This document shows, piece after piece, positions 31,632-41,169 of a stretch of DNA of 64,000 bases. Under the pieces are notes generated by a model. The model worked only from the letters and a program-made list of their open reading frames with translations, was not told the origin of the DNA and searched no databases. Source of the stretch: JAADHI01 sp964451325 (lineage in GTDB: Bacteria > Nitrospirota > Nitrospiria > SBBL01 > JAADHI01). The position numbers were made by a program, and so were the translations under genes. Every line of letters starts with the position of its first letter. Positions within the stretch are counted from its first letter, which is position 1. Location of the stretch: positions 1 through 64,000 of the forward strand of contig CAYVHO010000014.1 of assembly GCA_964451325.1 (NCBI GenBank), read 5' to 3'.

Positions 31632-33653
31632 ATGTCAATCGCAACCCCGGGTGTAGGTTCAGGCTTAGATGTCAATGGCATCATCACAAGTTTAATGAAC
31701 TTTGAAGCCCGCCCACTCTTATTGCTTGATCAGAAAGAAGCGGCCTTTCAAGCAGAGTTAAGTGGATACGGTAGCTTAAAAGCATCTATCTCTGCATTTC
31801 AAACGGCAGTTTCGGGTTTAAGCGATATTTCAAAATATATTAACTTAACGGCGTCCACTTCTGATGCGACTGTTTTTACGGCAAGTGCTGATGCAACTGC
31901 GAATGTCGGGTCTTATTCTGTTGAGGTCAGCGCACTGGCCTCAAACCAAAAACTCACCACGGACGATAATAAACAAGCAGACACCAGCTCTTCTATTGGA
32001 ACAGGCACACTCACCTTTGACTTCGGAACGATTAGTGGAGGCACGCTGAGTGCTGGAAAGTATTCGGGGGCGACCTTTACAAGTAACGGCGCGGGTGTGA
32101 AAACGGTTACGATTGACAGTACGAATGACTCTCTTTCCGGTATTCGAGATGCGATCAATTCGGCAAATATTGGTGTGACCGCGACGATTATAAACAACGG
32201 TGATCCCTCAACACCTTATATTCTTTCCCTCACTTCGGAAAATATCGGACTTAAAAATAGCATCAAAATCTCGGTTAGTGGTGATGCAGCCCTTGATACC
32301 TTGCTCGCAAATGATCCCGCAGGAACACAAAACCTTGACGAGACTGTTACAGCATCCGATTCAGCTTTTTTAGTGGATGGGGTTTCAATTACAAAATCAT
32401 CGAATACGGTCACAGATGTTGTTGAGGGGGTAACGCTTAATCTGCTCAAAACAAATATTGCTGATGCCAAAATCCTAAGTGTTTCTAGGGATACCTCCAC
32501 GGTGACGGGTTCCGTTGGTTCTTTTGTCGCGGCCTACAACGCCGTGAAAGCTGCGATTGATGAACTGACTGTTTATGATCCGGTCACAAAAATTAATGGA
32601 TTATTGCAAGGTGATCCCTCGACTATTTCTATAGAAACTAGAATTAACCGAGTGATGACGTCCTCAGTAACAGCCTTGAGTGGAAGTTTAACGACTCTGA
32701 GCGATGTCGGTGTCTCATTTAAAGCAGACGGTACTTTGTCGCTTGATTCCACACAACTTCAGACGGCCATTGATGATAATTACAATGATATTGCGGGTAT
32801 TTTTATTGCACAGGGAAAACCCTCAGACAGCTTAATTAAGTACGTTAGCGCGACAAACAAAACAGAGGGCGGAGATTACGCCGTGAATATTACGCAGTTG
32901 GCGACGCAAGGGAAGGAAGTGGGCAGTGCCGCTGCTGGATTGACCATTACGGGAGGCGTCAACGACACCATTGACATTACGGTAGATGGTGCAAGTGGCA
33001 CAATCACATTAGCGGCGGGAACCTACGCAAGTGCCAGTGCACTTGCGACGGAAGTTCAGTCTAAAATAAACGGTTTAAGTGATTTCTCAAGTGCCGGGGT
33101 TTCCGTGACGGTCACGGAATCTGCGGGTGTTTTGACGCTTACTTCGAAGGGCTACGGATCAAGTTCAAGAGTGGATGTAAGTGGAGGAAATGGAGAGAGC
33201 AATCTGGTGGGGGGCAGTGCAATCAGCACGGTCGGAGTGAATGTCACTGGAACAATCAATGGCGCTGCATCGACGGGTTTTGGACAGTTTCTGACTGTGA
33301 GTACTGGGAATGTTGCCGAGGGACTTAAAATTCAGGTGATCGGTGGTACTACAGGGAGTCGGGGCACTTTGGCCTATTCAGAGGGTTATGCCTTTCAACT
33401 TGATGAATTGACGGCTGAGATTCTTGGCACGGATGGTTCCATTGAAAGCCGAACGATTGGTATTAACACGAGCATTGAGGACATCAATCAGCAGAGAATC
33501 GATATTAATGCACGTTTGGTCAATATAGAAGCACGTTATCGAAAACAATATACAACGCTCGATATATTACTGAGCCAATTTCAGGCGCAAAGTGATTTTT
33601 TGACACAACAACTGGCTTCATTGGCAACACTCCCGAAAACAGGTCGGCGATAA
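31632..33653 (+). CDS. fliD: FliD, flagellar filament cap (hook-associated protein 2)
   Basis: A 673-residue protein. The N-terminal FliD domain starts with IATPGVGSGLDVNGIITSLM followed by a coiled-coil segment. The C-terminal domain ends with EDINQQRIDINARLVNIEAR and YRKQYTTLDILLSQFQAQSD, a typical FliD ending. FliD caps the filament and helps flagellin fold into it. An AAGGGG ribosome site precedes the ATG. The 180 bases upstream of it show no clear sigma-28 box, so it may be transcribed from the flagellin promoter. Confidence 0.95.
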   Translation: MSIATPGVGSGLDVNGIITSLMNFEARPLLLLDQKEAAFQAELSGYGSLKASISAFQTAVSGLSDISKYINLTASTSDATVFTASADATANVGSYSVEVSALASNQKLTTDDNKQADTSSSIGTGTLTFDFGTISGGTLSAGKYSGATFTSNGAGVKTVTIDSTNDSLSGIRDAINSANIGVTATIINNGDPSTPYILSLTSENIGLKNSIKISVSGDAALDTLLANDPAGTQNLDETVTASDSAFLVDGVSITKSSNTVTDVVEGVTLNLLKTNIADAKILSVSRDTSTVTGSVGSFVAAYNAVKAAIDELTVYDPVTKINGLLQGDPSTISIETRINRVMTSSVTALSGSLTTLSDVGVSFKADGTLSLDSTQLQTAIDDNYNDIAGIFIAQGKPSDSLIKYVSATNKTEGGDYAVNITQLATQGKEVGSAAAGLTITGGVNDTIDITVDGASGTITLAAGTYASASALATEVQSKINGLSDFSSAGVSVTVTESAGVLTLTSKGYGSSSRVDVSGGNGESNLVGGSAISTVGVNVTGTINGAASTGFGQFLTVSTGNVAEGLKIQVIGGTTGSRGTLAYSEGYAFQLDELTAEILGTDGSIESRTIGINTSIEDINQQRIDINARLVNIEARYRKQYTTLDILLSQFQAQSDFLTQQLASLATLPKTGRR

Positions 33654-33689
33654 TGATCGCCCCATTTAATAAAGAGGAGATTTTAGCCT

Positions 33690-34142
33690 GTGCAGAATAA
33701 TTATGTTCAAGAATACTCGAAAGTCGGAATGGAGACTGGCATTGCTTCGGCAGATCCACATCGTCTGATTTTGATGTTGCTTGAAGGTGCGATTACTTCA
33801 ATTTTATTTGCAAAAAAGGAAATCGATGCGGGAAATATCTCTGCGAAAGGTGAGGCGATTGCAAAGGCGATTCGCATCATCGGAGAACTCGACACCAGTT
33901 TGAATATGGAAGCGGGTGGGGAGATCGCGGAAAACCTGAGAAACCTCTACGAATATATGTCGATTGCCCTGGTTGAAGCCAATTTAAAAAATGATGTCAA
34001 GAAACTTCTTGAGGTCATGCAGCTTCTTTCAGAGCTCAGAGCAGGTTGGCAGGGCATCGCCGACGAAGTCCGAGAAGCGGTTCAAGTGACAGGGCCAAAC
34101 CCTTCGGCGGAGATGTCAAGCGCAAGTTACGGTCTTGCTTAA
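33690..34142 (+). CDS. fliS: FliS, flagellin export chaperone
   Basis: A 150-residue helical protein with the FliS start YVQEYSKVGMETGIASADPH and RLILMLLEGAITSI, then LDTSLNMEAGGEIAENLRNLYEYM. FliS binds the C-terminus of flagellin in the cytoplasm and keeps it unfolded until export. It begins with GTG 33690 behind AAGAGGAG. The fliT-like gene follows within 11 bases. Confidence 0.95.
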   Translation: MQNNYVQEYSKVGMETGIASADPHRLILMLLEGAITSILFAKKEIDAGNISAKGEAIAKAIRIIGELDTSLNMEAGGEIAENLRNLYEYMSIALVEANLKNDVKKLLEVMQLLSELRAGWQGIADEVREAVQVTGPNPSAEMSSASYGLA

Positions 34143-34152
34143 GGAGGAAAAA

Positions 34153-34470
34153 TTGACTGAACTGACCCTTTATACCGCAATTTGTTGTTTGTCCGAAGAA
34201 ATGCTTTCGCTTGCAAAAACGGGAGTTTGGGATGAAATGATTGCCATTGAAGAGAAACGTCGTGTCCTCATTGAGCAGGCAAAGACGCTGAGCAAAAGTA
34301 CCCAGCTTAAAGAGAGAGAGAGCGGTCAAAAAGTCGATTTGATACAGCGTATTCTCTCAGCAGACACTGAAACAAAAATATGGGTTGAGCAGCGGATGGT
34401 CTTATTGCAAAACGGCTTTAAAACCGAGAGGAGACTGCTCAAGACCTACGGGAGCCATGCCCTTTCGTAA
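34153..34470 (+). CDS. FliT-like flagellar chaperone
   Basis: A 105-residue, largely helical protein (LYTAICCLSEEMLSLAKTGV, WDEMIAIEEKRRVLIEQAK). Size, helix content and position directly after fliS fit the FliT family, whose members chaperone FliD. Sequence similarity to enteric FliT is weak, so no symbol is given. The start is TTG 34153 with AAGGAGGA at 34141-34148; a TTG at 34135 lies within fliS and has no ribosome site. It is the last gene of the flagellar block before a terminator. Confidence 0.75.
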   Translation: MTELTLYTAICCLSEEMLSLAKTGVWDEMIAIEEKRRVLIEQAKTLSKSTQLKERESGQKVDLIQRILSADTETKIWVEQRMVLLQNGFKTERRLLKTYGSHALS

Positions 34471-34488
34471 ACCTGCACGATTGAAAAC

Positions 34489-34530
34489 AATAAAAAAACT
34501 CAAATGCCCGTTTATCGGGCATTTTTTTTG
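34489..34530. terminator. Bidirectional rho-independent terminator
   Basis: AAATGCCCG (34502-34510) and CGGGCATTT (34516-34524) form a 9-pair stem with a 5-base loop. On the plus strand it is followed by a T run (34522-34529), ending the flagellar operon. On the minus strand a run of seven T (A run 34493-34499) follows, so it can also end the tRNA-Leu transcript. Confidence 0.9.
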
Positions 34531-34587
34531 TCTGGGTCGCTAAACTGCGAAATGGACTGAGGGGAAGACGGCCATGAGCCGGATTTT

Positions 34588-34673
34588 TGGTGCCGAAGGG
34601 GGGATTTGAACCCCCACAGGTTGCCCCACACGCCCCTCAAACGTGCGTGTCTACCAAATTCCACCACTTCGGC
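34588..34673 (-). tRNA. tRNA-Leu (anticodon GAG)
   Basis: On the minus strand the acceptor stem GCCGAAG pairs with CTTCGGC, followed by discriminator A and an encoded CCA. The D-loop (GTGGTGGAATTTGGTAGAC), a long variable arm (TGTGGGGCAACCTGT) and the T-arm (GGGGGTTCAAATCCCCC) are all present. The anticodon loop is TTGAGGG on a CACGT/GCGTG stem, giving GAG, which reads CUC and CUU leucine codons. The long variable arm is typical of tRNA-Leu. Confidence 0.96.
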
Positions 34674-34791
34674 AAGAACGCGATACTATATTTTTGAGTG
34701 GATCATGTCAAGAAAGTTTTGACATCAGATACATTGAATTATTAAAGTGAATCCTTACAAATCACATTAAAAATATAATGATGGAAAATAA

Positions 34792-35370
34792 ATGAAAATA
34801 ACCTCAATTGAATATATCAAGGCTGCGACGCATTGGCAGGATGGACCCACAGATGGTCTGCCGGAGGTTGCCGTTATTGGTCGCTCCAATGTGGGGAAGT
34901 CTTCTCTGATCAACCTGCTCACGGGACGGAAAATGGCCCATGTCGCTAAAGCGCCTGGGAAAACACAATTGATCCAATATTTTTTAATTAACCGCACATT
35001 TTACCTTGTGGATTTACCGGGCTACGGATATGCCAAGGTGGGCAAAAAAACCAAAAAGGCATGGGGGCCTATGGTGGATGCCTATATGACCAAAAGAAAG
35101 ACCTTGGCTGCTGTGGGACTGCTCATTGATATCCGCCGTTCCGATAGCCCGCTTGATTTTCAGATGCGCGAATGGCTGAGCTATCATCAAATTTCTACCT
35201 TTTGCATTGTGACGAAGGCAGACAAAATCGCCATGGGAAAACGGAAAACCTACGTCGATGCGATTAAGTCTGCTTATGCTATTGATGAACTAACGGTCTG
35301 CTCTTCACTCAAAAAAACGGGAAAAACCGAGATTTGGAAAAGGATTTCGGCGATATTGTTTGAGTCTTGA
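34792..35370 (+). CDS. engB: EngB/YsxC ribosome biogenesis GTPase
   Basis: A 192-residue TrmE-Era-type GTPase. G1 is GRSNVGKS (residues 30-37), G2 the Thr of PGKTQ, G3 DLPGYG (74-79) and G4 TKAD. The protein takes part in 50S subunit assembly. It stands alone on the plus strand, convergent with the surA-like gene 12 bases downstream; no terminator is seen in the short gap. Confidence 0.95.
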   Translation: MKITSIEYIKAATHWQDGPTDGLPEVAVIGRSNVGKSSLINLLTGRKMAHVAKAPGKTQLIQYFLINRTFYLVDLPGYGYAKVGKKTKKAWGPMVDAYMTKRKTLAAVGLLIDIRRSDSPLDFQMREWLSYHQISTFCIVTKADKIAMGKRKTYVDAIKSAYAIDELTVCSSLKKTGKTEIWKRISAILFES

Positions 35371-35382
35371 GCCAAGCTTCTT

Positions 35383-36345
35383 TTATTTAATTTCTACGAA
35401 TGAGCGTTTCCAGAGATCGCTGATCCATTGACTGCGAAGCGTATTGGTTTCTTTTGCGATGAGCCTTTCTTTGATTCTTTTTTTGACCGAATCAAAAGGT
35501 CTCATTTTCCCAATTTCCTGCTCCTCAATTTTGAAGATGTGAATACCGAGCGGCGTCCGGATTGGGGCGGTGATTTCCCCGGCTTTTAGACGAAAAATTT
35601 CGGCATCTATTTTGGGCGTGAGATCTCCTCTCTTAAAAAAACCAAGATTTCCGGCTTGTTTTTTCTCGCGTCCCTCGCTGTATTCGGAAACGAGTTGTGC
35701 GAAGTTTGTTCCGCTGTGTGCTTCATTGTAGATTGTTTCTGCTTTTTCTTTGATTTGTTGTTCAAGGGTTTCGCTGGTGTTTTTAGGAATACGTAACAAA
35801 ATCTGAGTGATCTTCACCCGGTCGGGCAGGCTGAAAATTTCAGGGTTTTCATGATAATAGGCTTGCACGACTTGATCGCTCAAGCTCACCATGGTCCTGA
35901 CTTCGCGACCCAGTAGTTTGATTGCCATGACTTGGTTCTTGAGGTTTTTGACATATTGATCCCAGGACATGTTGTCTTGGGAAACGGCTTGTTTGAGTGT
36001 TTTTCGGTCGGGGATTTTGTTCCGTTGTTCAATATCTTTTAGGGCAAACTCGACCTCCTCATCTGAGACCGAAATGCCTTTTCTCCGTGCTTCTTGAATC
36101 AGCAACTGTTCTTCGATCAATTGTCTGAGAATTTCCCATCGCTCGTCTGAGGTCCGTACGGGATTTCCTGCGTCTTTTCTAGAGCGGATGATGCGGTCCA
36201 GCTGGCTTTGTGTGATGACTTCTTTCCCTGCGATGGCAACAACGCGGTCGATGGCTGTCTCGGCCTGGCTTAAGCTTTGTGTGGCGATCACTGAGAGGGC
36301 AAGGATAAATGTCCCCTCAAGAAAACGTTTTAAGCAGCTCTTCAT
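35383..36345 (-). CDS. SurA-like periplasmic peptidyl-prolyl isomerase
   Basis: A 320-residue exported protein with a signal peptide (FLEGTFILALSVIATQSLSQ). An N-terminal SurA-type chaperone region follows (AIDRVVAIAGKEVITQSQLD, then RQLIEEQLLIQEARRKGIS). It has one parvulin/PpiC domain (KITQILLRIPKNTSETLEQQ, GNLGFFKRGDLTPKIDAEIF, IRTPLGIHIFKIEEQ). E. coli SurA has two such domains; this has one, as in many deltaproteobacteria. It probably assists folding of outer-membrane proteins. ATG 36345 is preferred because the signal peptide then starts the protein; it overlaps the upstream ppiC-type gene. Last gene of the bamD-mfd chain. Confidence 0.88.
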   Translation of the reverse strand: MKSCLKRFLEGTFILALSVIATQSLSQAETAIDRVVAIAGKEVITQSQLDRIIRSRKDAGNPVRTSDERWEILRQLIEEQLLIQEARRKGISVSDEEVEFALKDIEQRNKIPDRKTLKQAVSQDNMSWDQYVKNLKNQVMAIKLLGREVRTMVSLSDQVVQAYYHENPEIFSLPDRVKITQILLRIPKNTSETLEQQIKEKAETIYNEAHSGTNFAQLVSEYSEGREKKQAGNLGFFKRGDLTPKIDAEIFRLKAGEITAPIRTPLGIHIFKIEEQEIGKMRPFDSVKKRIKERLIAKETNTLRSQWISDLWKRSFVEIK

Positions 36346-37270
36346 TGATGCGTACTTCTGTGCGGCGATGCAGTTTTTCGATCCATTCGGAATAAACACG
36401 TTCTCTTTTCCTATTCAGTAATGTTTGATGGAGTTTTTCCTCGATTTCCTGGAAAGGCAGTATCTGTTCGGCTTGTTTCTCTTCAATCCTGACGAGATGG
36501 TAGCCGAAGGGGGTTTTGATCACCTCGCTGATGGATCCGACATCATTTTGAAATAGGGGATCAAAGGCCAGGGGTAGCTCTTCCCGTGTGAGGTAAGTGG
36601 GGCGTTTGTCGTTTTCAGTCTGTGTTTGTATCGAGTGCAGTCCTGCCATTTTGTCAAAATCAGCCCCTTCGAGCAGGTTTTTATGGAGTACTTTGGCCTT
36701 TTTTTCATCATCGACAATAATTTGTTTGAGTTTGAGCCGCTCCCCGACATGCCACTGCTCACGGTTATTTTCATAATAAGCCCGTACCGCTTGATCCGAG
36801 AGCATCAATCTTTTTTCATCGTTTTCACCAACAAGTTGTTGAAGCAGTTTTTCAATCAAGAGGTTTTCATGGGTTGATTTTTCCCAGGCCGCTTGTTCGA
36901 TTTTTTGCTCGGATAAATATTGAAAAAAATGGGCCTTATCCATCCCGTGCATCAAAAGAGCCGTTTGCTGGGTGATTTCTGTCTCACTCAGGGTAATGTC
37001 GAGCCGTTTGGCTTCTTGTAACAGCATTTTGCGCTCAATCAGTTGATCCAGTAAGCCGCGTCTGAGGGCCTCGGTATCTTGCGTACTGGCCTTTTCATCT
37101 TTTTGTCCGGCGTCTTCTTCATTTTCAGGCAAGAGCGCACTTAATTCCGCAACCGTGATGACCTCTTCATTGACCAGTGCGACCGTTGCACTGAGCGGGT
37201 CCACGTCTTTTTTCCAACAGGCCTCCAAGAAAAAAATGAGGGAGAGCAGTAGTAAGATCTGATACTTCAC
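36317..37270 (-). CDS. PpiC-type lipoprotein, periplasmic foldase
   Basis: A 317-residue protein with a lipoprotein signal (LLLLSLIFFLEAC, Cys18). A SurA/PrsA-like chaperone region (LLDQLIERKMLLQEAKRLDI) leads into a degenerate parvulin domain (LKLKQIIVDDEKKAKVLHKN, IKTPFGYHLVRIEE). It is a paralogue of the following surA-like gene, suggesting a duplicated foldase pair in the periplasm. Its ATG overlaps the mfd stop as ATGA (37270-37267). Confidence 0.87.
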   Translation of the reverse strand: MKYQILLLLSLIFFLEACWKKDVDPLSATVALVNEEVITVAELSALLPENEEDAGQKDEKASTQDTEALRRGLLDQLIERKMLLQEAKRLDITLSETEITQQTALLMHGMDKAHFFQYLSEQKIEQAAWEKSTHENLLIEKLLQQLVGENDEKRLMLSDQAVRAYYENNREQWHVGERLKLKQIIVDDEKKAKVLHKNLLEGADFDKMAGLHSIQTQTENDKRPTYLTREELPLAFDPLFQNDVGSISEVIKTPFGYHLVRIEEKQAEQILPFQEIEEKLHQTLLNRKRERVYSEWIEKLHRRTEVRINEELLKTFS

Positions 37271-40200
37271 GTGACAGGCTCACCACTGAGGTTTTTTAAA
37301 CAAAGGGCCGTTTCCAAATAGATATTTTCCCATGTATTGTTTTTGATTGCCAGTTCAAAGGCATAAGGGCTGATAAATTGTATCCTTCCGGGAAATTGTT
37401 GCAGTAGTGTGCCAGGGTCAATAGGGGGTGGGCTATTGTCCGTCTCAAATGAAAAGCGAATATTTTCACCCCGTTCTTCTATTTTGCTCATTTTAAGTAT
37501 TTTCGCCATGCCCTTGAGCTGAATGACTTGTAAGAGCTGGCTTGCCGGAGGGGGTAGAGGCCCGTAACGGTCTTCCAATTCAAGGCGAATGGCCTGAATC
37601 TCATCCAGGTTTTCGCAACGTGAGAGGCGTTTATAGGTGGAAAGTCGTTGCAAAGGGTCTGTGATGTAGTCTTCAGGAATAAAAGCGGAGACACGAAAGT
37701 GCAGGTTGGTTTCGACCTTTTTTTCGATTGGAGCGCCCTTTAAATTGGTGACCAGTTCGTTAATCATTTCGAGATACATCTCAAAACCTACTGCGGCGAT
37801 TTGTCCGGATTGTTCCTGTCCCAGTAAATTTCCTGCCCCGCGAATTTCGAGATCCCGTGCGGCCACCTTGAAGCCTGAACCCAACTCGGTGAATTCTTGA
37901 ATGGCGTTCAGGCGTTCTTTGGCCTCCTCGGTTAAAATCCGATCTTCACGAACAAGCAAATAGGCATAGGCCTGCTCGCCGGAGCGGCCAACACGACCGC
38001 GCAACTGATAGAGTTCGGAGAGGCCAAAACGGTCGGCATCGTTGATGATGATGGTATTGGCGGAGGGGATGTCAATACCGGACTCAATGATGGTTGTGGT
38101 CAGCAGTAGATTGTATTCTTTGTTGATAAATTTACGCATCACTTTTTCAAGTGCGCCTTCTGCCATTTGCCCATGGGCAATGCCTATTTTTGCTTCGGGC
38201 AATAGTTCTGCTAAAAACAGGGCGATTTTTTCGATGTTATGCACGCGGTTGTGTAGAAAAAAGACCTGCCCGCCACGGACCAATTCTCGAAAGACGACCT
38301 CTCGAATAATGGTGGGATCGAAGGGGGCCATAATGGTGCGAATGGCCAGTCGGTCGGCAGGCGGTGTTTCAATGACTGAGAGGTCACGGACTTGTGCCAG
38401 CGACATCTGCAAGGTGCGTGGAATGGGGGTCGCGGTCAGGGTGAGCACGTCCACTTCTTTACGCATTTTTTTGAGCCATTCTTTGTGGCGGACCCCAAAA
38501 CGGTGCTCTTCATCCACAATAATCAAACCTAAATCTTTAAAAAAGACATCTTTTTGCAGGACTCTGTGTGTGCCGAGTAGGATGTCTACGGTTCCTTTTT
38601 TGAGCGCGGCAAGGGTTTCTCGTTGTGCTTTGCGTGAGACAAAACGACTTAAGACGGCGACATTTACGGGGAAAGGTGCAAAGCGTTCGACAAAAGTTTC
38701 GTAATGCTGTTGGGCCAGTAGGGTGGTGGGCACGACCATGGCGACTTGTTTGTTGTCCATTACGGCTTGAAAAGCCGCCCGCATGGCGACTTCTGTTTTG
38801 CCATAGCCGACATCGCCACAAACCAGCCGATCCATGGGTTTGGCTTTTTCCATATCGGCCAACACTTCTTGAATCGTGCGCAGCTGATCGGGTGTTTCTT
38901 CGTATTCAAAGGCTGCGGCAAAGGCCTCTGCATCTGAGGCGGCGCTTGCAAAGGCGTGGCCTTCCAGTACCTCACGTTCTGCATAAAGTTCTAACAATTC
39001 CTGTGTCATTTCTTTGATTTCTTTTTTGACACGGGCTTTTGTTTTGGCCCAGCGTGCACCGCCGAGTTTGTCTACTTTAGGCGATCCTCCCCCCATGCCG
39101 ATGTAGCGTTGAACGAGATTCAATGAGTCCAGCGGCACATAAACCTTATCTTTTGATAAATATTCCAGAACCAGAAAATCTGATTCGTACCCTGCATCCC
39201 GTTCTCCCTGCCGGATGGTCAAGCGTTTTAGGCCGATGTATTTGCCAACACCGTGATCCATGTGAACGACATGGTCTCCTGGATTAAGCTCTTCAAAAGA
39301 GGCCAAAAACCCGGCCCGTTTTGATTGTTCGATGGATTGTTTTGATGCTGAAGCGGGACGGCGTCCGCCTGACTTTCCCCCTCCCGTTAAGGCTTCTTCG
39401 GTGAGAAAAACGATTTTTGATCCTTCGAGTGCAAAACCTTCTGAAATGCTGCCGATTTTGATCAAAATGGGTGCGGGTGGGCTTAGGTTTTGTGTGGTCA
39501 TTGCATTCCAGTTTGCCCAGGGCAGTTCGTGATCAGAGAGCAGACGGCGAAATCGTTCGGCTTGATGCTCATTTTTGACGATGAGTAGGATGATCTGTGT
39601 CTGTCGCCCTTCGTTGAGTAGTCGACAAGCCTCAGAAAAATTTTGGCCAGGGCGGGAAAACCCTAAGGCCGTGAGCGAGCGCGGTTCATAAGTGAATCGC
39701 AGTGCGCCTTTTTCTGCTTTCATGAACAAGGTTTCGATGTCGATGGTGCTGCGATTTTCTGTGACATCAATCAGGTAAGAGAGCGGGGCATAAAGGGATT
39801 TTACAGTCGGGTAGCCCGTGTTTCGTGTTGCGGCAAAGATGGACGCATCTTCGGCTTCTTCTAAAAAGCGTTTGCCATGTTGCAGCAGTTCATTGGGCTC
39901 ATCAAAAATCAAAACCGTTTCAGGTGAGAGATAGTCTGAAAGTAAACATGCGTGATGTTCTTTGTTAAAAATATTTTCACGTCCTAAAATGATTTGAACG
40001 GATTCGATTTGATCTTGTGAACGCTGTGTTTCTGTATCGAAGGTTCTGATCGACTCGATTTCATCATCAAAAAACTCAATGCGAACGGGAGAATGACTTG
40101 TGGGGGCATAGAGATCGACAATGCCTCCGCGCAAAGAAATCTCTCCCGGTGAGGTGACCGCCGTTGTGCCTTCATATCCTGCACGTGTGAGTCTTTTGAT

Positions 40201-40665
40201 GAGGGCTTCGCGGGGCACGATTTCTCCAACAGAGAGCATTTCTACGCTTTCCAACAAAAGTGATTTTTTGACGACACGTTGTAAAAACCCATCCAGCGTG
40301 GTGATGACCGCGCAGGCTTCTTTTGATGCCAGTTTATGCAGGATAGACAAACGTTGTGCGATCCAATCGGGACGTGGATTTGAGGGTTCATAGGGAAGGA
40401 TGTCCCAAGGCGGAAAAAAATAGGGTTTAATCCTTGTATCGTCTTGGGCAGGTTCAAGCGCCATAAAAAAAGACAGCTCTTCAAAAAGAAGTCGTGCACG
40501 GTCTGTCGAGGAAGTCAGTAGGCAAAATGGTAGGCCACTGTGTGCGATCGCAGAAAGAAAGAGTGCCCGTGCAGATTGTGTCAGACCATTTATTTTGATT
40601 TTTTTTTGCCCTGCGGCGATTGCGTCCAGTAGAGGGGCAAAAGGGGGAGATGTTTGTCGAAGCAT
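37267..40665 (-). CDS. mfd: Mfd, transcription-repair coupling factor
   Basis: A 1132-residue ATP-dependent translocase, close to the usual 1150. It has the UvrB-like N-terminal module, the RNA polymerase-interacting segment (DHVVHMDHGVGKYIGLKRL) and a RecG-like motor with GDVGYGKTEVAMRAA (Walker A), DEEHRFGVRHKEW (motif II) and GRVGRSGEQAYAYL (motif VI). A C-terminal TRCF domain completes it. Mfd pushes stalled RNA polymerase off damaged DNA and recruits UvrA; uvrC is encoded about 6 kb further on. Its start overlaps the end of the heptose adenylyltransferase gene. Confidence 0.97.
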   Translation of the reverse strand: MLRQTSPPFAPLLDAIAAGQKKIKINGLTQSARALFLSAIAHSGLPFCLLTSSTDRARLLFEELSFFMALEPAQDDTRIKPYFFPPWDILPYEPSNPRPDWIAQRLSILHKLASKEACAVITTLDGFLQRVVKKSLLLESVEMLSVGEIVPREALIKRLTRAGYEGTTAVTSPGEISLRGGIVDLYAPTSHSPVRIEFFDDEIESIRTFDTETQRSQDQIESVQIILGRENIFNKEHHACLLSDYLSPETVLIFDEPNELLQHGKRFLEEAEDASIFAATRNTGYPTVKSLYAPLSYLIDVTENRSTIDIETLFMKAEKGALRFTYEPRSLTALGFSRPGQNFSEACRLLNEGRQTQIILLIVKNEHQAERFRRLLSDHELPWANWNAMTTQNLSPPAPILIKIGSISEGFALEGSKIVFLTEEALTGGGKSGGRRPASASKQSIEQSKRAGFLASFEELNPGDHVVHMDHGVGKYIGLKRLTIRQGERDAGYESDFLVLEYLSKDKVYVPLDSLNLVQRYIGMGGGSPKVDKLGGARWAKTKARVKKEIKEMTQELLELYAEREVLEGHAFASAASDAEAFAAAFEYEETPDQLRTIQEVLADMEKAKPMDRLVCGDVGYGKTEVAMRAAFQAVMDNKQVAMVVPTTLLAQQHYETFVERFAPFPVNVAVLSRFVSRKAQRETLAALKKGTVDILLGTHRVLQKDVFFKDLGLIIVDEEHRFGVRHKEWLKKMRKEVDVLTLTATPIPRTLQMSLAQVRDLSVIETPPADRLAIRTIMAPFDPTIIREVVFRELVRGGQVFFLHNRVHNIEKIALFLAELLPEAKIGIAHGQMAEGALEKVMRKFINKEYNLLLTTTIIESGIDIPSANTIIINDADRFGLSELYQLRGRVGRSGEQAYAYLLVREDRILTEEAKERLNAIQEFTELGSGFKVAARDLEIRGAGNLLGQEQSGQIAAVGFEMYLEMINELVTNLKGAPIEKKVETNLHFRVSAFIPEDYITDPLQRLSTYKRLSRCENLDEIQAIRLELEDRYGPLPPPASQLLQVIQLKGMAKILKMSKIEERGENIRFSFETDNSPPPIDPGTLLQQFPGRIQFISPYAFELAIKNNTWENIYLETALCLKNLSGEPVT

Positions 40666-41156
40666 TATTTTTTGTCCTGAAAACGTGCGAGCACACGATC
40701 AATGAGTGAGGTGGTGGAAGTGCCTTTTACCAAGGGGATGCGGACGACTTTCCCGCCGTGGGTTTCCACATGGTCTCGCCCCACAATTTGATCTAAAGTC
40801 CAGTCTCCCCCTTTGACGAGGATGTTGGGTGTGAGTGTTTTAATCAGATTAAGGGGCGTATTGCCTGAAAATAAAATGAGGTAGTCAATAAACCAAAAGC
40901 CGGACAAAACTTCAAGCCGTTGGGCTTGCGAAACAATGGGGCGTTTTTCGCCTTTGAGTTTTCGCACAGAGACATCTGAATTAACCGCCACCACCAGGAC
41001 ATCGCCCAGGTTTCGGGCCTCGGTGAGGTAGCGCACATGTCCTGCGTGCACGAGATCAAAACAGCCGTTTGTAAAAACAACCTTTTTATTTTGTTTTTTC
41101 AGGTGTGCACATTCTTTTTCTAAACTTTTGAGATTAAATATTTTTTTTGATTTCAT
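40665..41156 (-). CDS. rfaE2: D-glycero-beta-D-manno-heptose 1-phosphate adenylyltransferase
   Basis: A 163-residue nucleotidyltransferase equal to the C-terminal half of HldE. FTNGCFDLVHAGHVRYL contains the HxGH-type active site, and the family segment ILVKGGDWTLDQIVG follows, then GTSTTSLIDRV at the end. It makes ADP-heptose for the lipopolysaccharide inner core, so it supports a diderm envelope. The kinase half (rfaE1) is not in the window. Its stop shares a base with the mfd start. Confidence 0.93.
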   Translation of the reverse strand: MKSKKIFNLKSLEKECAHLKKQNKKVVFTNGCFDLVHAGHVRYLTEARNLGDVLVVAVNSDVSVRKLKGEKRPIVSQAQRLEVLSGFWFIDYLILFSGNTPLNLIKTLTPNILVKGGDWTLDQIVGRDHVETHGGKVVRIPLVKGTSTTSLIDRVLARFQDKK

Positions 41157-41169
41157 TCGCTTCCTGAAT

